Source: Bryobacteraceae bacterium
Lineage (GTDB): Bacteria > Acidobacteriota > Terriglobia > Bryobacterales > Bryobacteraceae
Reading direction: 5' to 3'
DNA: 43,136 nucleotides
Assembly: GCA_030041495.1 (NCBI GenBank)
Contig: JASHNT010000126.1
Location: 1-43,136, forward strand
In this document: piece after piece, positions 35,696 through 43,136 of the stretch
Layout of the letters: each line of letters begins with the position of its first letter
Position numbering within the stretch: the stretch's first letter is position 1
The notes under the pieces: model-generated
Told to the model about the DNA's origin: nothing
The model's database searches: none
What the model saw: the letters and a program-made list of their open reading frames with translations, nothing else
Program-made: the position numbers and the translations under genes

Positions 35696-37279
35696 TCAGT
35701 GGACGGAAACATTTCCACCCTCCCCTGGTTTGTTGGCCTTCAACGCGAAGGAGCCCATGAACATCAGCGCGGAAGCCACGCCGAGCACCCAGTAAACGTC
35801 CACGTAAGAAAGAGCGGCGGCCTGCGCTTGAACCATCCCGTACAATCTGCCGAGAGCTTGTTGTTGCGCATCGTAAAAGCTCATTCCCGCCCGAGCCAAC
35901 GACCCGGCGAGTGCTTGGGCCGAATCGTTAAACCCGCTTGACGAGGTGAACTCCGAGAGCACCGCTTGGTGGTATTGAACGCGCTGGGCGAGCACCGTGG
36001 TAACGATCGAAGTTCCTACACTCTGGCCGATATTGCGCATGAAGTTCATCAGGCCGGCGGCAGCGTTGGTTTGTTCCGCAGAGAGGCCGACATAAGCGGC
36101 AAGGGTGATGGGGATGAACAAGAAGCCGACCGGGGTGAACTGATAGATACGGACCAGGCTCGCCGAGCCAAAGCTGACCCCCAGGTTCACCCACTGCGCC
36201 GAGATATACAGGCCTGCCGCTAATCCAAGCCAGCCGATCGCGGCCAGATACCGCGCCTGAATGCGTGCCGTCAGCTTTCCGACGATCGCCAGTAGAAAAA
36301 TTAAAAGCACTGCACTGATGGAGAGCACCATCCCCGCGGTCTCTGCCTGGTACCCCATGAAGGTCTGAAGAAATTGCGGCATCAGCACCGTGGAACTCAT
36401 CAGGACGACGCCCACGAAGAAAAACATAATGTTGCTGGCCGCGAAGTCGAACCTCTTAAACAACCGCACATCGACAATCGGGTGCTTGTGGGACCATTCC
36501 CAGATCACCAGCGAAACCAGACCCACGGCTGCGGCGATCAGCAGGAACGTGATGTACGTGGAACCGAACCAGTCGTCTTCCTGGCCCTTATCGAGCGCGA
36601 TCTGCAGTGCGCCCACTCCGAGCGCCAGAAGCGAGAATCCGATGTAATCAAAGGGAACCGCACCTCGCTTAAAGCGCTTCAGGAAGGGCGGATCTTCGAC
36701 AAGCTGCTGGACCAGTAGAAACGCGAGGATGCCGACCGGAACGTTAATGTAAAAGATCCAGCGCCACGAATAATTGTCCGTAAGCCAGCCGCCGAGCACG
36801 GGACCGATCGCCGGGCCGCAGACCACAGTGACACCGAACAGCGCGAACGCCAAGCCGCGCTGCTTCACCGGGAACGAATCAGCCAGGATGGACTGCGCCA
36901 TCGGCTGCAATCCGCCGCCGAACGCTCCCTGTAAAATCCGGAAGAGCAGGAGCAAGCCCAACGTCGGCGCCAACCCGCAGAAGAACGAGCTCGCGGTGAA
37001 TAAGGTGATGCACAGCAGAAAGAAATGCTTGCGTCCCATCAGAGCCACCAGATATCCGCTCAAGGGCAGAACGATAGCGTTCGACACCAGGTAGCTGGTC
37101 AGTACCCAGGTACTCTCGTCGTAGCTTGTGCCCAGCCCTCCTGCGATGTAAGGAAGGGCGACATTGGCGATGCTCATATCCAGCACTTCCATGAAGGCGG
37201 CAAGCGAGACCGACAAGCCAATCACCCACGGGTTCACTTTCGGTTTCCAGACGGCTGCGGTTTCCAGTGTGGTTTCCAT
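35696..37279 (-). CDS. DHA2-family multidrug MFS transporter (EmrB-like)
   Basis: 527 residues with about 14 membrane helices. DHA2 signatures are LAAFMEVLDMSIANVALPYI near the start, RILQGAFGGGLQPMAQSILA, and motif C-like VCGPAIGPVLGGWLTDNYSW. It uses the proton gradient to export hydrophobic compounds into the adaptor and outer-membrane channel. AAGGAG lies upstream of the ATG, 13 bases after the adaptor stop. It is the last gene of the three-gene efflux operon. Substrate not determinable. Confidence 0.93.
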   Translation of the reverse strand: METTLETAAVWKPKVNPWVIGLSVSLAAFMEVLDMSIANVALPYIAGGLGTSYDESTWVLTSYLVSNAIVLPLSGYLVALMGRKHFFLLCITLFTASSFFCGLAPTLGLLLLFRILQGAFGGGLQPMAQSILADSFPVKQRGLAFALFGVTVVCGPAIGPVLGGWLTDNYSWRWIFYINVPVGILAFLLVQQLVEDPPFLKRFKRGAVPFDYIGFSLLALGVGALQIALDKGQEDDWFGSTYITFLLIAAAVGLVSLVIWEWSHKHPIVDVRLFKRFDFAASNIMFFFVGVVLMSSTVLMPQFLQTFMGYQAETAGMVLSISAVLLIFLLAIVGKLTARIQARYLAAIGWLGLAAGLYISAQWVNLGVSFGSASLVRIYQFTPVGFLFIPITLAAYVGLSAEQTNAAAGLMNFMRNIGQSVGTSIVTTVLAQRVQYHQAVLSEFTSSSGFNDSAQALAGSLARAGMSFYDAQQQALGRLYGMVQAQAAALSYVDVYWVLGVASALMFMGSFALKANKPGEGGNVSVH

Positions 37280-37292
37280 GTGGCGAGGCTCC

Positions 37293-38579
37293 TTAGTTCG
37301 TCAAGATGTTCGCTGTCACATTCATTCCCGGCCGGAAGACGAAACCTGCGGGCGCGTTCTTGAGCACGATCTTTACTGGAATCCGCTCCACGACCTTGAC
37401 GTAATTTCCTGTCGCATTCTCAGGCGGGAGAAGGCTCATGTCTGCTCCGGTTGCAGCCGCGACCGAATCGACCTGCCCCTGGAACGACCGTCCATACATG
37501 TCGACCTTAATTTCCGCCGGCTGTCCGGGACGCACGTCCGCAAGCTGAGTTTCCTTGAAATTCGCGGTAATCCAAACCTCTTTGACCGGCACGATAGTCA
37601 GCAGGGTTTGCCCCAGCTGAACGATTTGGCCCACTTGGATCATCTTCTTGGTGACCATTCCGTCGATCGGCGCAACGATGGTGGTGTAGCTGAGCTGCAA
37701 CTGCGCGGTTTCGAGGTTCGCGCGAGCCTGTTGGATCGATGCCACCGACGCATTCGCCTGCGCCGAGGTGATTTCCACTCTTTGGCGATTCGCCTTCGCC
37801 TGCTCGAGGTCGGCCCGAGCGGCGTCCACGTGTGCCGATGCAGTGAGCATCTCTGCCTTGCTGCTATCCGCCTTCTTGCGCGCGTTGGTCAGATTGTCTT
37901 GTGACGCTGCTAAATCGCTCTCTGCGACGCGAGCCGCCGCGAAGAAGGAATCGTACTGTTGCTTCGAGATTTCCTCTTTGCTGACCAGCGGCTCCATCCG
38001 CGCCAGGTCGGATTCAGCTCGATCTTTGGTGGCGCGCTTGGATTCCACGTCGGCCTGAGCATAGGCAACCTCAGACGTCGAAGCCCGATCGTAATCGGCT
38101 TTGGCCTTCTCATAATCCGCCTCCGCGGCCGCCAACTGGCCCTCAGCCGAAGCGACCGCGCTGACGGTCGAGTGATCGGTAAGAGGCACGTTCGCCTTGG
38201 CTCCGATCGAATCGCTTTCAGCTATCGCGAGCGCCGCGGTCATTTGGTCCACTCGCGCCTGATAGTCCCTGGGATCGATGCGAACCAGCACCTGTCCGGC
38301 TTTCACCGATTGGTTGTCGTCAACCAGAATTTCCGAAATATTGCCCGAGATTTTAGGAGCTACGGGGGCGTTGTGCGCGTCCACTTGGGCGTCATCCGTG
38401 GAGACTTCACCCGCGAAATGCAGATAAACTCCTCCGGCCGCGGCGCCTACGGCCACTACTCCGGCAATCGCCAACAAGGCCGCGCGGGGCTTGGGCCGAG
38501 CCGTGCGCGAGTTCTCGGGCTTCTTGTCCTCGACGGTAGCAAGAGTCGTCACTTCTTCTAATTCCAGTTCCTTGGTCAT
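37293..38579 (-). CDS. HlyD/EmrA-type membrane fusion protein
   Basis: 428 residues. A cytoplasmic tail precedes one membrane helix (ALLAIAGVVAVGAAAGGVYL, residues 34-53). Then come the first lipoyl half (DDAQVDAHNAPVAPKISGNI), a long coiled coil (about residues 110-280, rich in Ala, Glu and Lys), the second lipoyl half (LQLSYTTIVAPIDGMVTKKM) and a beta-barrel (VWITANFKETQLADVRPGQP). It links the inner-membrane pump to TolC. AGGAG lies ahead of the ATG. It lies 24 bases after the TolC gene stop and 13 before the MFS gene. Confidence 0.93.
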   Translation of the reverse strand: MTKELELEEVTTLATVEDKKPENSRTARPKPRAALLAIAGVVAVGAAAGGVYLHFAGEVSTDDAQVDAHNAPVAPKISGNISEILVDDNQSVKAGQVLVRIDPRDYQARVDQMTAALAIAESDSIGAKANVPLTDHSTVSAVASAEGQLAAAEADYEKAKADYDRASTSEVAYAQADVESKRATKDRAESDLARMEPLVSKEEISKQQYDSFFAAARVAESDLAASQDNLTNARKKADSSKAEMLTASAHVDAARADLEQAKANRQRVEITSAQANASVASIQQARANLETAQLQLSYTTIVAPIDGMVTKKMIQVGQIVQLGQTLLTIVPVKEVWITANFKETQLADVRPGQPAEIKVDMYGRSFQGQVDSVAAATGADMSLLPPENATGNYVKVVERIPVKIVLKNAPAGFVFRPGMNVTANILTN

Positions 38580-38603
38580 GGCTTCTTCTCCTGTTTCAGT
38601 GGT

Positions 38604-40229
38604 TTACTTGGAATACAGCGCTTCCATCCCGCCGGTGGCCCGGGCAAGATCGGCGCGCGCCTGGTTGTAGCCGTACAGAGCCGCGATCTGGTTGTCGTTG
38701 GCTCGGGCGAGGTCGTCCTGAGCGGTGATGACCTCGATGTTGTTGGTCACTCCGGCGCGGAAGCGGTCCTCCGCCTGGGTCACTTCCTCGTGGGCTTCGG
38801 TCACGCCGATGCCGGCGGCCTCGACGGCTACGCGGGCCGCGTCCAACTGCGAAAGGGCCGTTTTAACCTCCTGCGCGATCTGGCTGCGTAGGTCTTGGCC
38901 GCTCTGTTGCAGCTTCTTGATCTCGAGGTCGGCTGTCGCTGTCTCAGCGTGAATGCGGCCGCCGGTAAACAGAGGCACTTGAAACGATGCGCCCATCTGG
39001 TATGAGGGCACCATCGTGGCCGGCGTCAGCCCGTCCAGCGTCCAATCACCGTTAATGGAGAGCTTGGGCAGGCGCTCCGCACTGGCCGCGCGCTTCTCCA
39101 ACTCAGCTTGCTTGATCTGCGCGAGGATGACCTTCAGCTCAGGCCTCTGTTCGTACGCGCTCGCGATGGTTTGGTCGGAACCGACCGCGGGAGTTTCGAA
39201 AAAGCTTTCCGCGTCGGCCAGTTCAATCGGCTGCCTGGGATCGAGGTTCAGCAGTCTGCTTAACCCGTATAGCGCGACGTTCGAGTTGCTTTCGGCATCG
39301 CTTAACCGCTGCCGCTCATTCTGATACTGGACGTTGGCGCGCAAGGTGTCGATCCTGGTGCCCACGCCGCTTTTTTGCTGATCGGAGGCGAGATCGAGCA
39401 ACGCCTTGGCTAACTCCAGGCGCGCCTCGGCGGCGGTAACATCGGCGGCGGCGCGCAGGCTGCCTAAATACTGCGAGACAACAAGCTCCACGTTTTCTTC
39501 CCGGACAGTGGTTTGTTGCGCTTGGTTCGCGCGCACATTTTCTTTCGAGGCGCGCCACCTTTCCAAAAGTGTCAGGTCAAATAGAGGAGCGGAAAAGCTT
39601 GGGCCGGCCTCCGTGGTCCAAAACGGACCAGCGTGTCCTGGCAAGAAACCGACCCTCGTCCCGAGCAGCGCACTGACATTGAATCGATCCACGCTTTGGG
39701 AGGCGCCGAGGGATGCCGAGGGAAGCAGTGCAGCGCGGGCGATCGTTTTGCTCTCCTGGCTCTCGGCCAGATTGAGGTTCGCAATGGCGACCTGCGGGTT
39801 CTGCTTCAGCGCGATGTTGACGGCGTCGCGCAGGGTTAGCCGCAGCGGCTGAGGTTGGGGCTCTTGCGCGTGAACGCGAGCCGCAGGTAGAAGCACCAGC
39901 GCCAGTAAGATGCCCGCGACACCGCCGGTGTGTTTTTCTTTCTGCCCGACGCTTGCTGATGGGGCCTCGCCGCACCTGCATTCCTCCACCAGCGCGCTCA
40001 TCGCCAGCCCCTCTGCGATCAAGCTTGCTCCGCCCCGGACCATCGCCCGAAGCAGCGCTCGGCCTGCTTCGTCGACCGCCGTGACTTTCGTCAGGTCAAC
40101 TTGTATGAGCTTGCCGGTTCCTGCCGTCTGCCACGCCTTTTCGGTCTCCGTGACCCACTCGGCGCGCAATTTTCCCGCCAGCTCCAGCCGCATCAGCTGG
40201 TCATTTTCGTGAACCGTGATCCGTAGCAT
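38604..40229 (-). CDS. STAS-like domain fused to TolC-family outer-membrane efflux protein
   Basis: 541 residues from MLRITVHENDQLMRLELAGK. Residues 1-83 look like a compact STAS/MlaB-type domain (LIQVDLTKVTAVDEAGRALL). A linker follows, then a hydrophobic segment TGGVAGILLALVLLPAARVH (101-120) with a signal-peptide-like AQ cleavage site at 121, then the TolC repeats (LRLTLRDAVNIALKQNPQVA at 129; second half from about 330). The signal peptide is thus internal. An in-frame ATG at 40001 (residue 77) has GAGGGG six bases upstream and would give a 465-residue exported TolC. First gene of the efflux operon, under a sigma-54-type promoter. The upstream extension to 40283 crosses that promoter and was rejected. 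Confidence 0.85.
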   Translation of the reverse strand: MLRITVHENDQLMRLELAGKLRAEWVTETEKAWQTAGTGKLIQVDLTKVTAVDEAGRALLRAMVRGGASLIAEGLAMSALVEECRCGEAPSASVGQKEKHTGGVAGILLALVLLPAARVHAQEPQPQPLRLTLRDAVNIALKQNPQVAIANLNLAESQESKTIARAALLPSASLGASQSVDRFNVSALLGTRVGFLPGHAGPFWTTEAGPSFSAPLFDLTLLERWRASKENVRANQAQQTTVREENVELVVSQYLGSLRAAADVTAAEARLELAKALLDLASDQQKSGVGTRIDTLRANVQYQNERQRLSDAESNSNVALYGLSRLLNLDPRQPIELADAESFFETPAVGSDQTIASAYEQRPELKVILAQIKQAELEKRAASAERLPKLSINGDWTLDGLTPATMVPSYQMGASFQVPLFTGGRIHAETATADLEIKKLQQSGQDLRSQIAQEVKTALSQLDAARVAVEAAGIGVTEAHEEVTQAEDRFRAGVTNNIEVITAQDDLARANDNQIAALYGYNQARADLARATGGMEALYSK

Positions 40230-40253
40230 CTTCGTTTCTCCGCCGCTCACAAG

Positions 40254-40269
40254 TGCACAGAACTGGCCA
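40254..40269 (-). promoter_or_regulatory. Sigma-54-type promoter for the efflux operon
   Basis: The minus strand reads TGGCCAGTTCTGTGCA: GG (-24) and GC (-12) are exactly ten bases apart, TGGC and TGCA match the consensus, with mismatches in between. Transcription would start near 40243, giving a 14-base leader with GGAG before the ATG at 40229. The divergent gene encodes a sigma-54 activator, which makes this more likely than chance. Confidence 0.6.
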
Positions 40270-40282
40270 GACGCCAACTTCA

Positions 40283-40403
40283 ATGAATCAAAGGAGATTC
40301 ATGAATGCGGCGAGGACCCTCGGCCGCCTGTGCGACGGCAGATGCCAGGAACCCGGCAACTCGAATCGCCTGTAAACAGGAAACCGGTGAACCGCCCGGG
40401 TTC
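40283..40403. promoter_or_regulatory. Three inverted repeats in the divergent efflux/regulator region
   Basis: ATGAATC/GATTCAT with a six-base centre (40283-40302), the perfect palindrome-like CCTGTAAACAGG (40369-40380), and GAACC/GGTTC with a five-base centre (40389-40403) lie upstream of the sigma-54 promoter, 15 to 135 bases from its -24. One or more could be the activator's enhancer site. They do not share a common sequence, so which one is used is open. Confidence 0.4.
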
Positions 40404-40452
40404 TCGGCCGAATCCAATTCCGCAGGATAATTACATAGGAAGGTCTTCTACG

Positions 40453-42498
40453 ATGCCTGCAGCTTCTGGCCTTGAACTGGCTTCGTCGATCCGAGGCAAA
40501 GACTCGCGGTATGAGGCTCTGATCCGTCTGGCCGAAACCATCCGGTCACGGCCCGATCCTAAAGACTTATTCGAGACGCTCGCGGACCAGCTCCATGAGT
40601 TTGTGCCCTTCGACGTCATGGCTCAGTTCGATAGCGCTGCGAATAAGGTTCGATGGCGTTTCCCGAAGCAGTACGAAGGATTGGGGTGCCACTACGATAC
40701 GATTCCGAAGGAGCAGACCATACCTTGGTGGGTCCACCAGAATCAGCAACCCGTTACCCTGAACATAGCCAAAGGTGACTCTCGTTTTGCACCGCTGAAG
40801 CCAATGGTGGAGTTTGGACTGCGATCCCTTTGCGCCCTTCCGTTGAGCACGGCGCACCGCAAGTTGGGGAGCCTGGTACTGGTCAGCAGCGAGGAGAATG
40901 CGTATTCCGACGAAGAGCAAAAATTCCTGTCGCTGGTCGCCAACCAGATTGCCGTCGCGCTCGAAAGCGCTCGCTCGCACGAGCAGCTTCGCTTGTTGCT
41001 CGAAGTGACGAATCGGGTTGTGAGCAAACTGGATTTGCGCGAGCTGCTCAAGGAAATCGTCTCTGGCGTGCGCCACGTCATCGGAGCCGATGCAGTGGCC
41101 GTGATCCTGCCGGATGAAGAGACCGGAAAACTCCGCCGTTACGCGATGGATTTTCCAGGTCGCGAGGACATTGCCGAATCGGAATCCGTCTTGGAATGCT
41201 TCGAAGGCGCATTCCGTGCGGGTCAGCGGATCAGTTTATCCAAAGAAGAGATCGCCGCTGAACCTAAATTTGTCGAAGTGGGGCACAAGTCGATCTCAAT
41301 GTTTCCCGTCGCCACCCACGGCCTCAAGCTCGGAATTTTCGGGGTCGCCAGCCACCACGAAAATGCCTTCACGGAAGACGATCTCTCGTTTCTTGGCCAG
41401 ATTGCCGACCAGATCGCGCTGGCCGTGGAAAATGCGGTTGCCTACCGTGAGATCTCTCGGCTCAAAGACAAGTTGGCACGCGAGAATGTCTACCTGGAAT
41501 CCGAGATTCGCAACGAACTCGGTTTCGAGGATATTGTCGGCAAAAGCCCGGCGTTGCGGCGGGTGTTAGACGAGATCGCGACCGTCGCGCCCACCGATTC
41601 CACAGTTCTGATCTATGGAGAAACCGGGACGGGCAAGGAGCTTATCGCCCGCGCCTTACACAATCTCAGCTCGCGACAGTCGAACGCCTTCGTGAAGCTC
41701 AATTGCGCCGCGATCCCAACAGGACTGCTCGAAAGCGAGCTTTTTGGTCACGAAAAAGGCGCCTTCACGGGCGCGATCGCGCAGCGCGTGGGCCGCTTTG
41801 AGCTGGCGCACCGCGGAACCATCTTCCTCGATGAGATCGGCGAGATCCCGCTGGAGCTGCAACCGAAACTTCTGCGTGTTTTGCAAGAGCGCGAGTTTGA
41901 GCGGCTGGGCAGTACGCGCACTCTCCGGTCCGACGCTCGCCTGATCGCAGCGACCAATCGCAATCTGAAGGCGATGGCCGACGAGCAGAAGTTCCGATCC
42001 GACTTGTATTACCGCTTGAACGTGTTCCCCATCAGCGTTCCGGCCCTGCGCGATAGACCCGAAGACATTCCCTTGCTGGTTCGCCATTTTGTCCAGCAGT
42101 TCAGCCAGCGGAACAAGCGCGTGATCGAGACGGTCCCATCCGAAACGATGGAGGCGTTGATGCGGTATCCGTGGCCCGGCAATATTCGGGAACTCCAGAA
42201 CGTAATCGAGCGCGCGGTGATTGTTTCCAAGGGCCCGGTGCTGAACGTTCCTATCGCCGACCTCAAATCCGATGTCAAGGCAAAACCGGCGCCGGCCGAT
42301 GCCAGAAGTCTTCAAGAGATGTTGGACGAAACCGAGCGGACTGCAATCCTGGGTGCGCTGGAGGAATCGAATTGGGTGGTCGCAGGCGCGAAGGGCGCGG
42401 CAGCCCGCTTGGGCATGAAGCGTACTACTCTGCAGCTTCGCATGGAAAGGCTGGGGATTCGTCTGTCGCGCTCAGCCGTTCAAGAAGGCAAGACTTAA
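40453..42498 (+). CDS. Sigma-54-dependent transcriptional activator with two GAF domains
   Basis: 681 residues from MPAASGLELASSIRGKDSRY; GGAAGG lies upstream and the longer frame has no ribosome site. Two GAF domains occupy about residues 35-175 and 185-330, joined to the AAA+ core by a helix (ISRLKDKLARENVYLESEIR). Core motifs are Walker A GETGTGKE (389-396), the sigma-54 contact loop GAFTGA (436-441), Walker B TIFLDEIGE (about 456-464) and the WPGNIRELQNVIERAV sensor region. A Fis-type helix-turn-helix ends the protein (GAAARLGMKRTTLQLRMERL). This is the FhlA/NorR-like layout. The GAF domains probably sense a small molecule that triggers efflux. Its stop overlaps the convergent DedA-like stop. 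Confidence 0.93.
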   Translation: MPAASGLELASSIRGKDSRYEALIRLAETIRSRPDPKDLFETLADQLHEFVPFDVMAQFDSAANKVRWRFPKQYEGLGCHYDTIPKEQTIPWWVHQNQQPVTLNIAKGDSRFAPLKPMVEFGLRSLCALPLSTAHRKLGSLVLVSSEENAYSDEEQKFLSLVANQIAVALESARSHEQLRLLLEVTNRVVSKLDLRELLKEIVSGVRHVIGADAVAVILPDEETGKLRRYAMDFPGREDIAESESVLECFEGAFRAGQRISLSKEEIAAEPKFVEVGHKSISMFPVATHGLKLGIFGVASHHENAFTEDDLSFLGQIADQIALAVENAVAYREISRLKDKLARENVYLESEIRNELGFEDIVGKSPALRRVLDEIATVAPTDSTVLIYGETGTGKELIARALHNLSSRQSNAFVKLNCAAIPTGLLESELFGHEKGAFTGAIAQRVGRFELAHRGTIFLDEIGEIPLELQPKLLRVLQEREFERLGSTRTLRSDARLIAATNRNLKAMADEQKFRSDLYYRLNVFPISVPALRDRPEDIPLLVRHFVQQFSQRNKRVIETVPSETMEALMRYPWPGNIRELQNVIERAVIVSKGPVLNVPIADLKSDVKAKPAPADARSLQEMLDETERTAILGALEESNWVVAGAKGAAARLGMKRTTLQLRMERLGIRLSRSAVQEGKT

Positions 42499-42935
42499 TG
42501 CGCCAGTGCTTCCTTTGAACGAATCGTTAGGCTTACACTGCGACGCCGCTGCCACAGTTTCACGGCGATGTAGACGGCCAAGGTGAGCACGGCAAGCGCT
42601 CCAAGCAACACTCCGAACCGCTCCAGAATTGCCCCGACATTTTCGAGTTGCCCGCGAAAGACCCAGCCGATACTCATGTATGCTCCGGCCCAAAGCAGAG
42701 CTGCGGTGGAATCGAGAACAAGAAACTTCCAGGGGGCTAAGCCCATCACGCCCGCCAGGGGCGAAGTGATCAGGTTCAAGCCGGGCAGGAACTTGGCGAA
42801 CAGAATCGACCGGGCACTACCGTGCCTCTGCTCAGACGCACCGGTTTCCGGCTTTAAGCGAAGCCACGATAGCAACCGTACAAATAGAGCCCCTTCGCGT
42901 CTTCCGAAATAAAACCAGACGAGGTCGCTCATCAC
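42495..42935 (-). CDS. DedA/SNARE-associated family membrane protein, N-terminus missing
   Basis: About 146 residues from GTG-ATG codons at 42935. LVWFYFGRREGALFVRLLSW, then ILFAKFLPGLNLITSPLAGV and FLVLDSTAALLWAGAYMSIG are typical DedA segments, followed by two C-terminal helices ending with basic residues. DedA proteins are lipid carriers or transporters related to flippases of undecaprenyl phosphate. Normal members have about 50 more N-terminal residues with a membrane-dipping hairpin. The frame is open upstream to 43073 without a start codon and without recognisable family sequence, so the gene is truncated, frameshifted or unusually short. Its stop TAA overlaps the activator's stop on the other strand. 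Confidence 0.6.
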   Translation of the reverse strand: MMSDLVWFYFGRREGALFVRLLSWLRLKPETGASEQRHGSARSILFAKFLPGLNLITSPLAGVMGLAPWKFLVLDSTAALLWAGAYMSIGWVFRGQLENVGAILERFGVLLGALAVLTLAVYIAVKLWQRRRSVSLTIRSKEALAH

Positions 42936-43136
42936 CGAAGCTAGCAGCCCGTGCCTAAACCGGGCGTTTTCGGCCAGCCGAGAAATGCAAGTGGGGTCGA
43001 TCTGAACGGCGGGAAAATCGAAGCTTGCGATAAAGAGTTGGCCGCGGGGCTGTGAAAGTGCCTTCGACGGCCTTCAGGACAGCCAAAATCGTCAAAATCG
43101 CGTCCACGACCTTGTCATGAGCCGCCCGGGGCTTGC

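Noticed and set aside
39577-39981. ATG at 39981 with GGAGGA as a separate TolC start
   Set aside because: It is out of frame with TolC and the ribosome site abuts the ATG; it would need an indel in the following A-rich run. The in-frame ATG at 40001 is a better internal start.
42955-43136. Open frame of 60 codons entering from the right edge (minus strand)
   Set aside because: Codon use looks coding-like in its first half (HDKVVDAILTILAVLKAVEG), but no family is recognisable and the start is off the window, so it was not annotated.

Overview
The window looks like a chromosomal segment of an acidobacterium, most likely of the Solibacter/Bryobacter group (Bryobacterales). This rests on three features: an orphan MacB/FtsX-type permease of the acidobacterial duplicated kind (24016-26487), a secreted protein with the C-terminal domain that is repeated many times in Solibacter genomes (32601-34752), and a high-GC genome with a typical soil heterotroph gene set. 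Taxonomy is inferred from gene families only. No rRNA, tRNA or CRISPR array was seen.

Layout. 1-1750 is a worn mobile region: the end of an IS3-type element abuts a 5'-truncated ATPase gene, followed by a frameshifted gene of a multicopy acidobacterial family lying between two direct copies of a dispersed repeat. 1760-6801 is an L-arabinose operon: small membrane protein, fucose/arabinose isomerase-like protein, ribulokinase, ribulose-5-phosphate 4-epimerase and a lipoprotein mutarotase, with three overlapping gene junctions. 6894-9854 holds small exported or membrane proteins and an alpha/beta hydrolase with an altered nucleophile motif. 9881-14272 (minus) is a three-gene operon of a GH3 glycosidase, an MBL hydrolase and a GT39-type glycosyltransferase. 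14348-15838 has a truncated haemoglobin, a membrane protein and a decayed nucleotidyltransferase pair. 15882-23564 is mostly housekeeping: MBL hydrolase, threonine synthase, dienelactone hydrolase, a lipoprotein with a reductase, HemL and SerA. 23691-27729 has remnants of a small two-gene module, the large permease and two VOC proteins. 27786-30430 is perR-katG. 30756-34752 has a DinB protein, a split LuxR-type regulator and a split surface protein. 34784-42498 holds a PRC-barrel protein and a tripartite efflux operon (TolC, HlyD, MFS) divergent from a sigma-54 activator. A DedA-like gene closes the window.

How the parts work together. The best-supported regulatory circuit is the efflux locus. 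The divergent regulator carries the GAFTGA loop needed to touch sigma-54 RNA polymerase, and a GG-N10-GC promoter lies 14 nt of leader upstream of the efflux operon. Its first gene is unusual: a cytoplasmic STAS-type domain is fused in frame ahead of a TolC protein whose signal peptide is now internal, and a good internal start could yield free TolC. The second circuit is PerR-KatG, with a promoter and palindrome directly ahead of perR.

Broken genes are concentrated in accessory loci (at least five genes and seven or more indels, several in short homopolymers), while about 30 kb of metabolic and transport genes are intact. This suggests real decay, although sequencing error cannot be excluded without reads.
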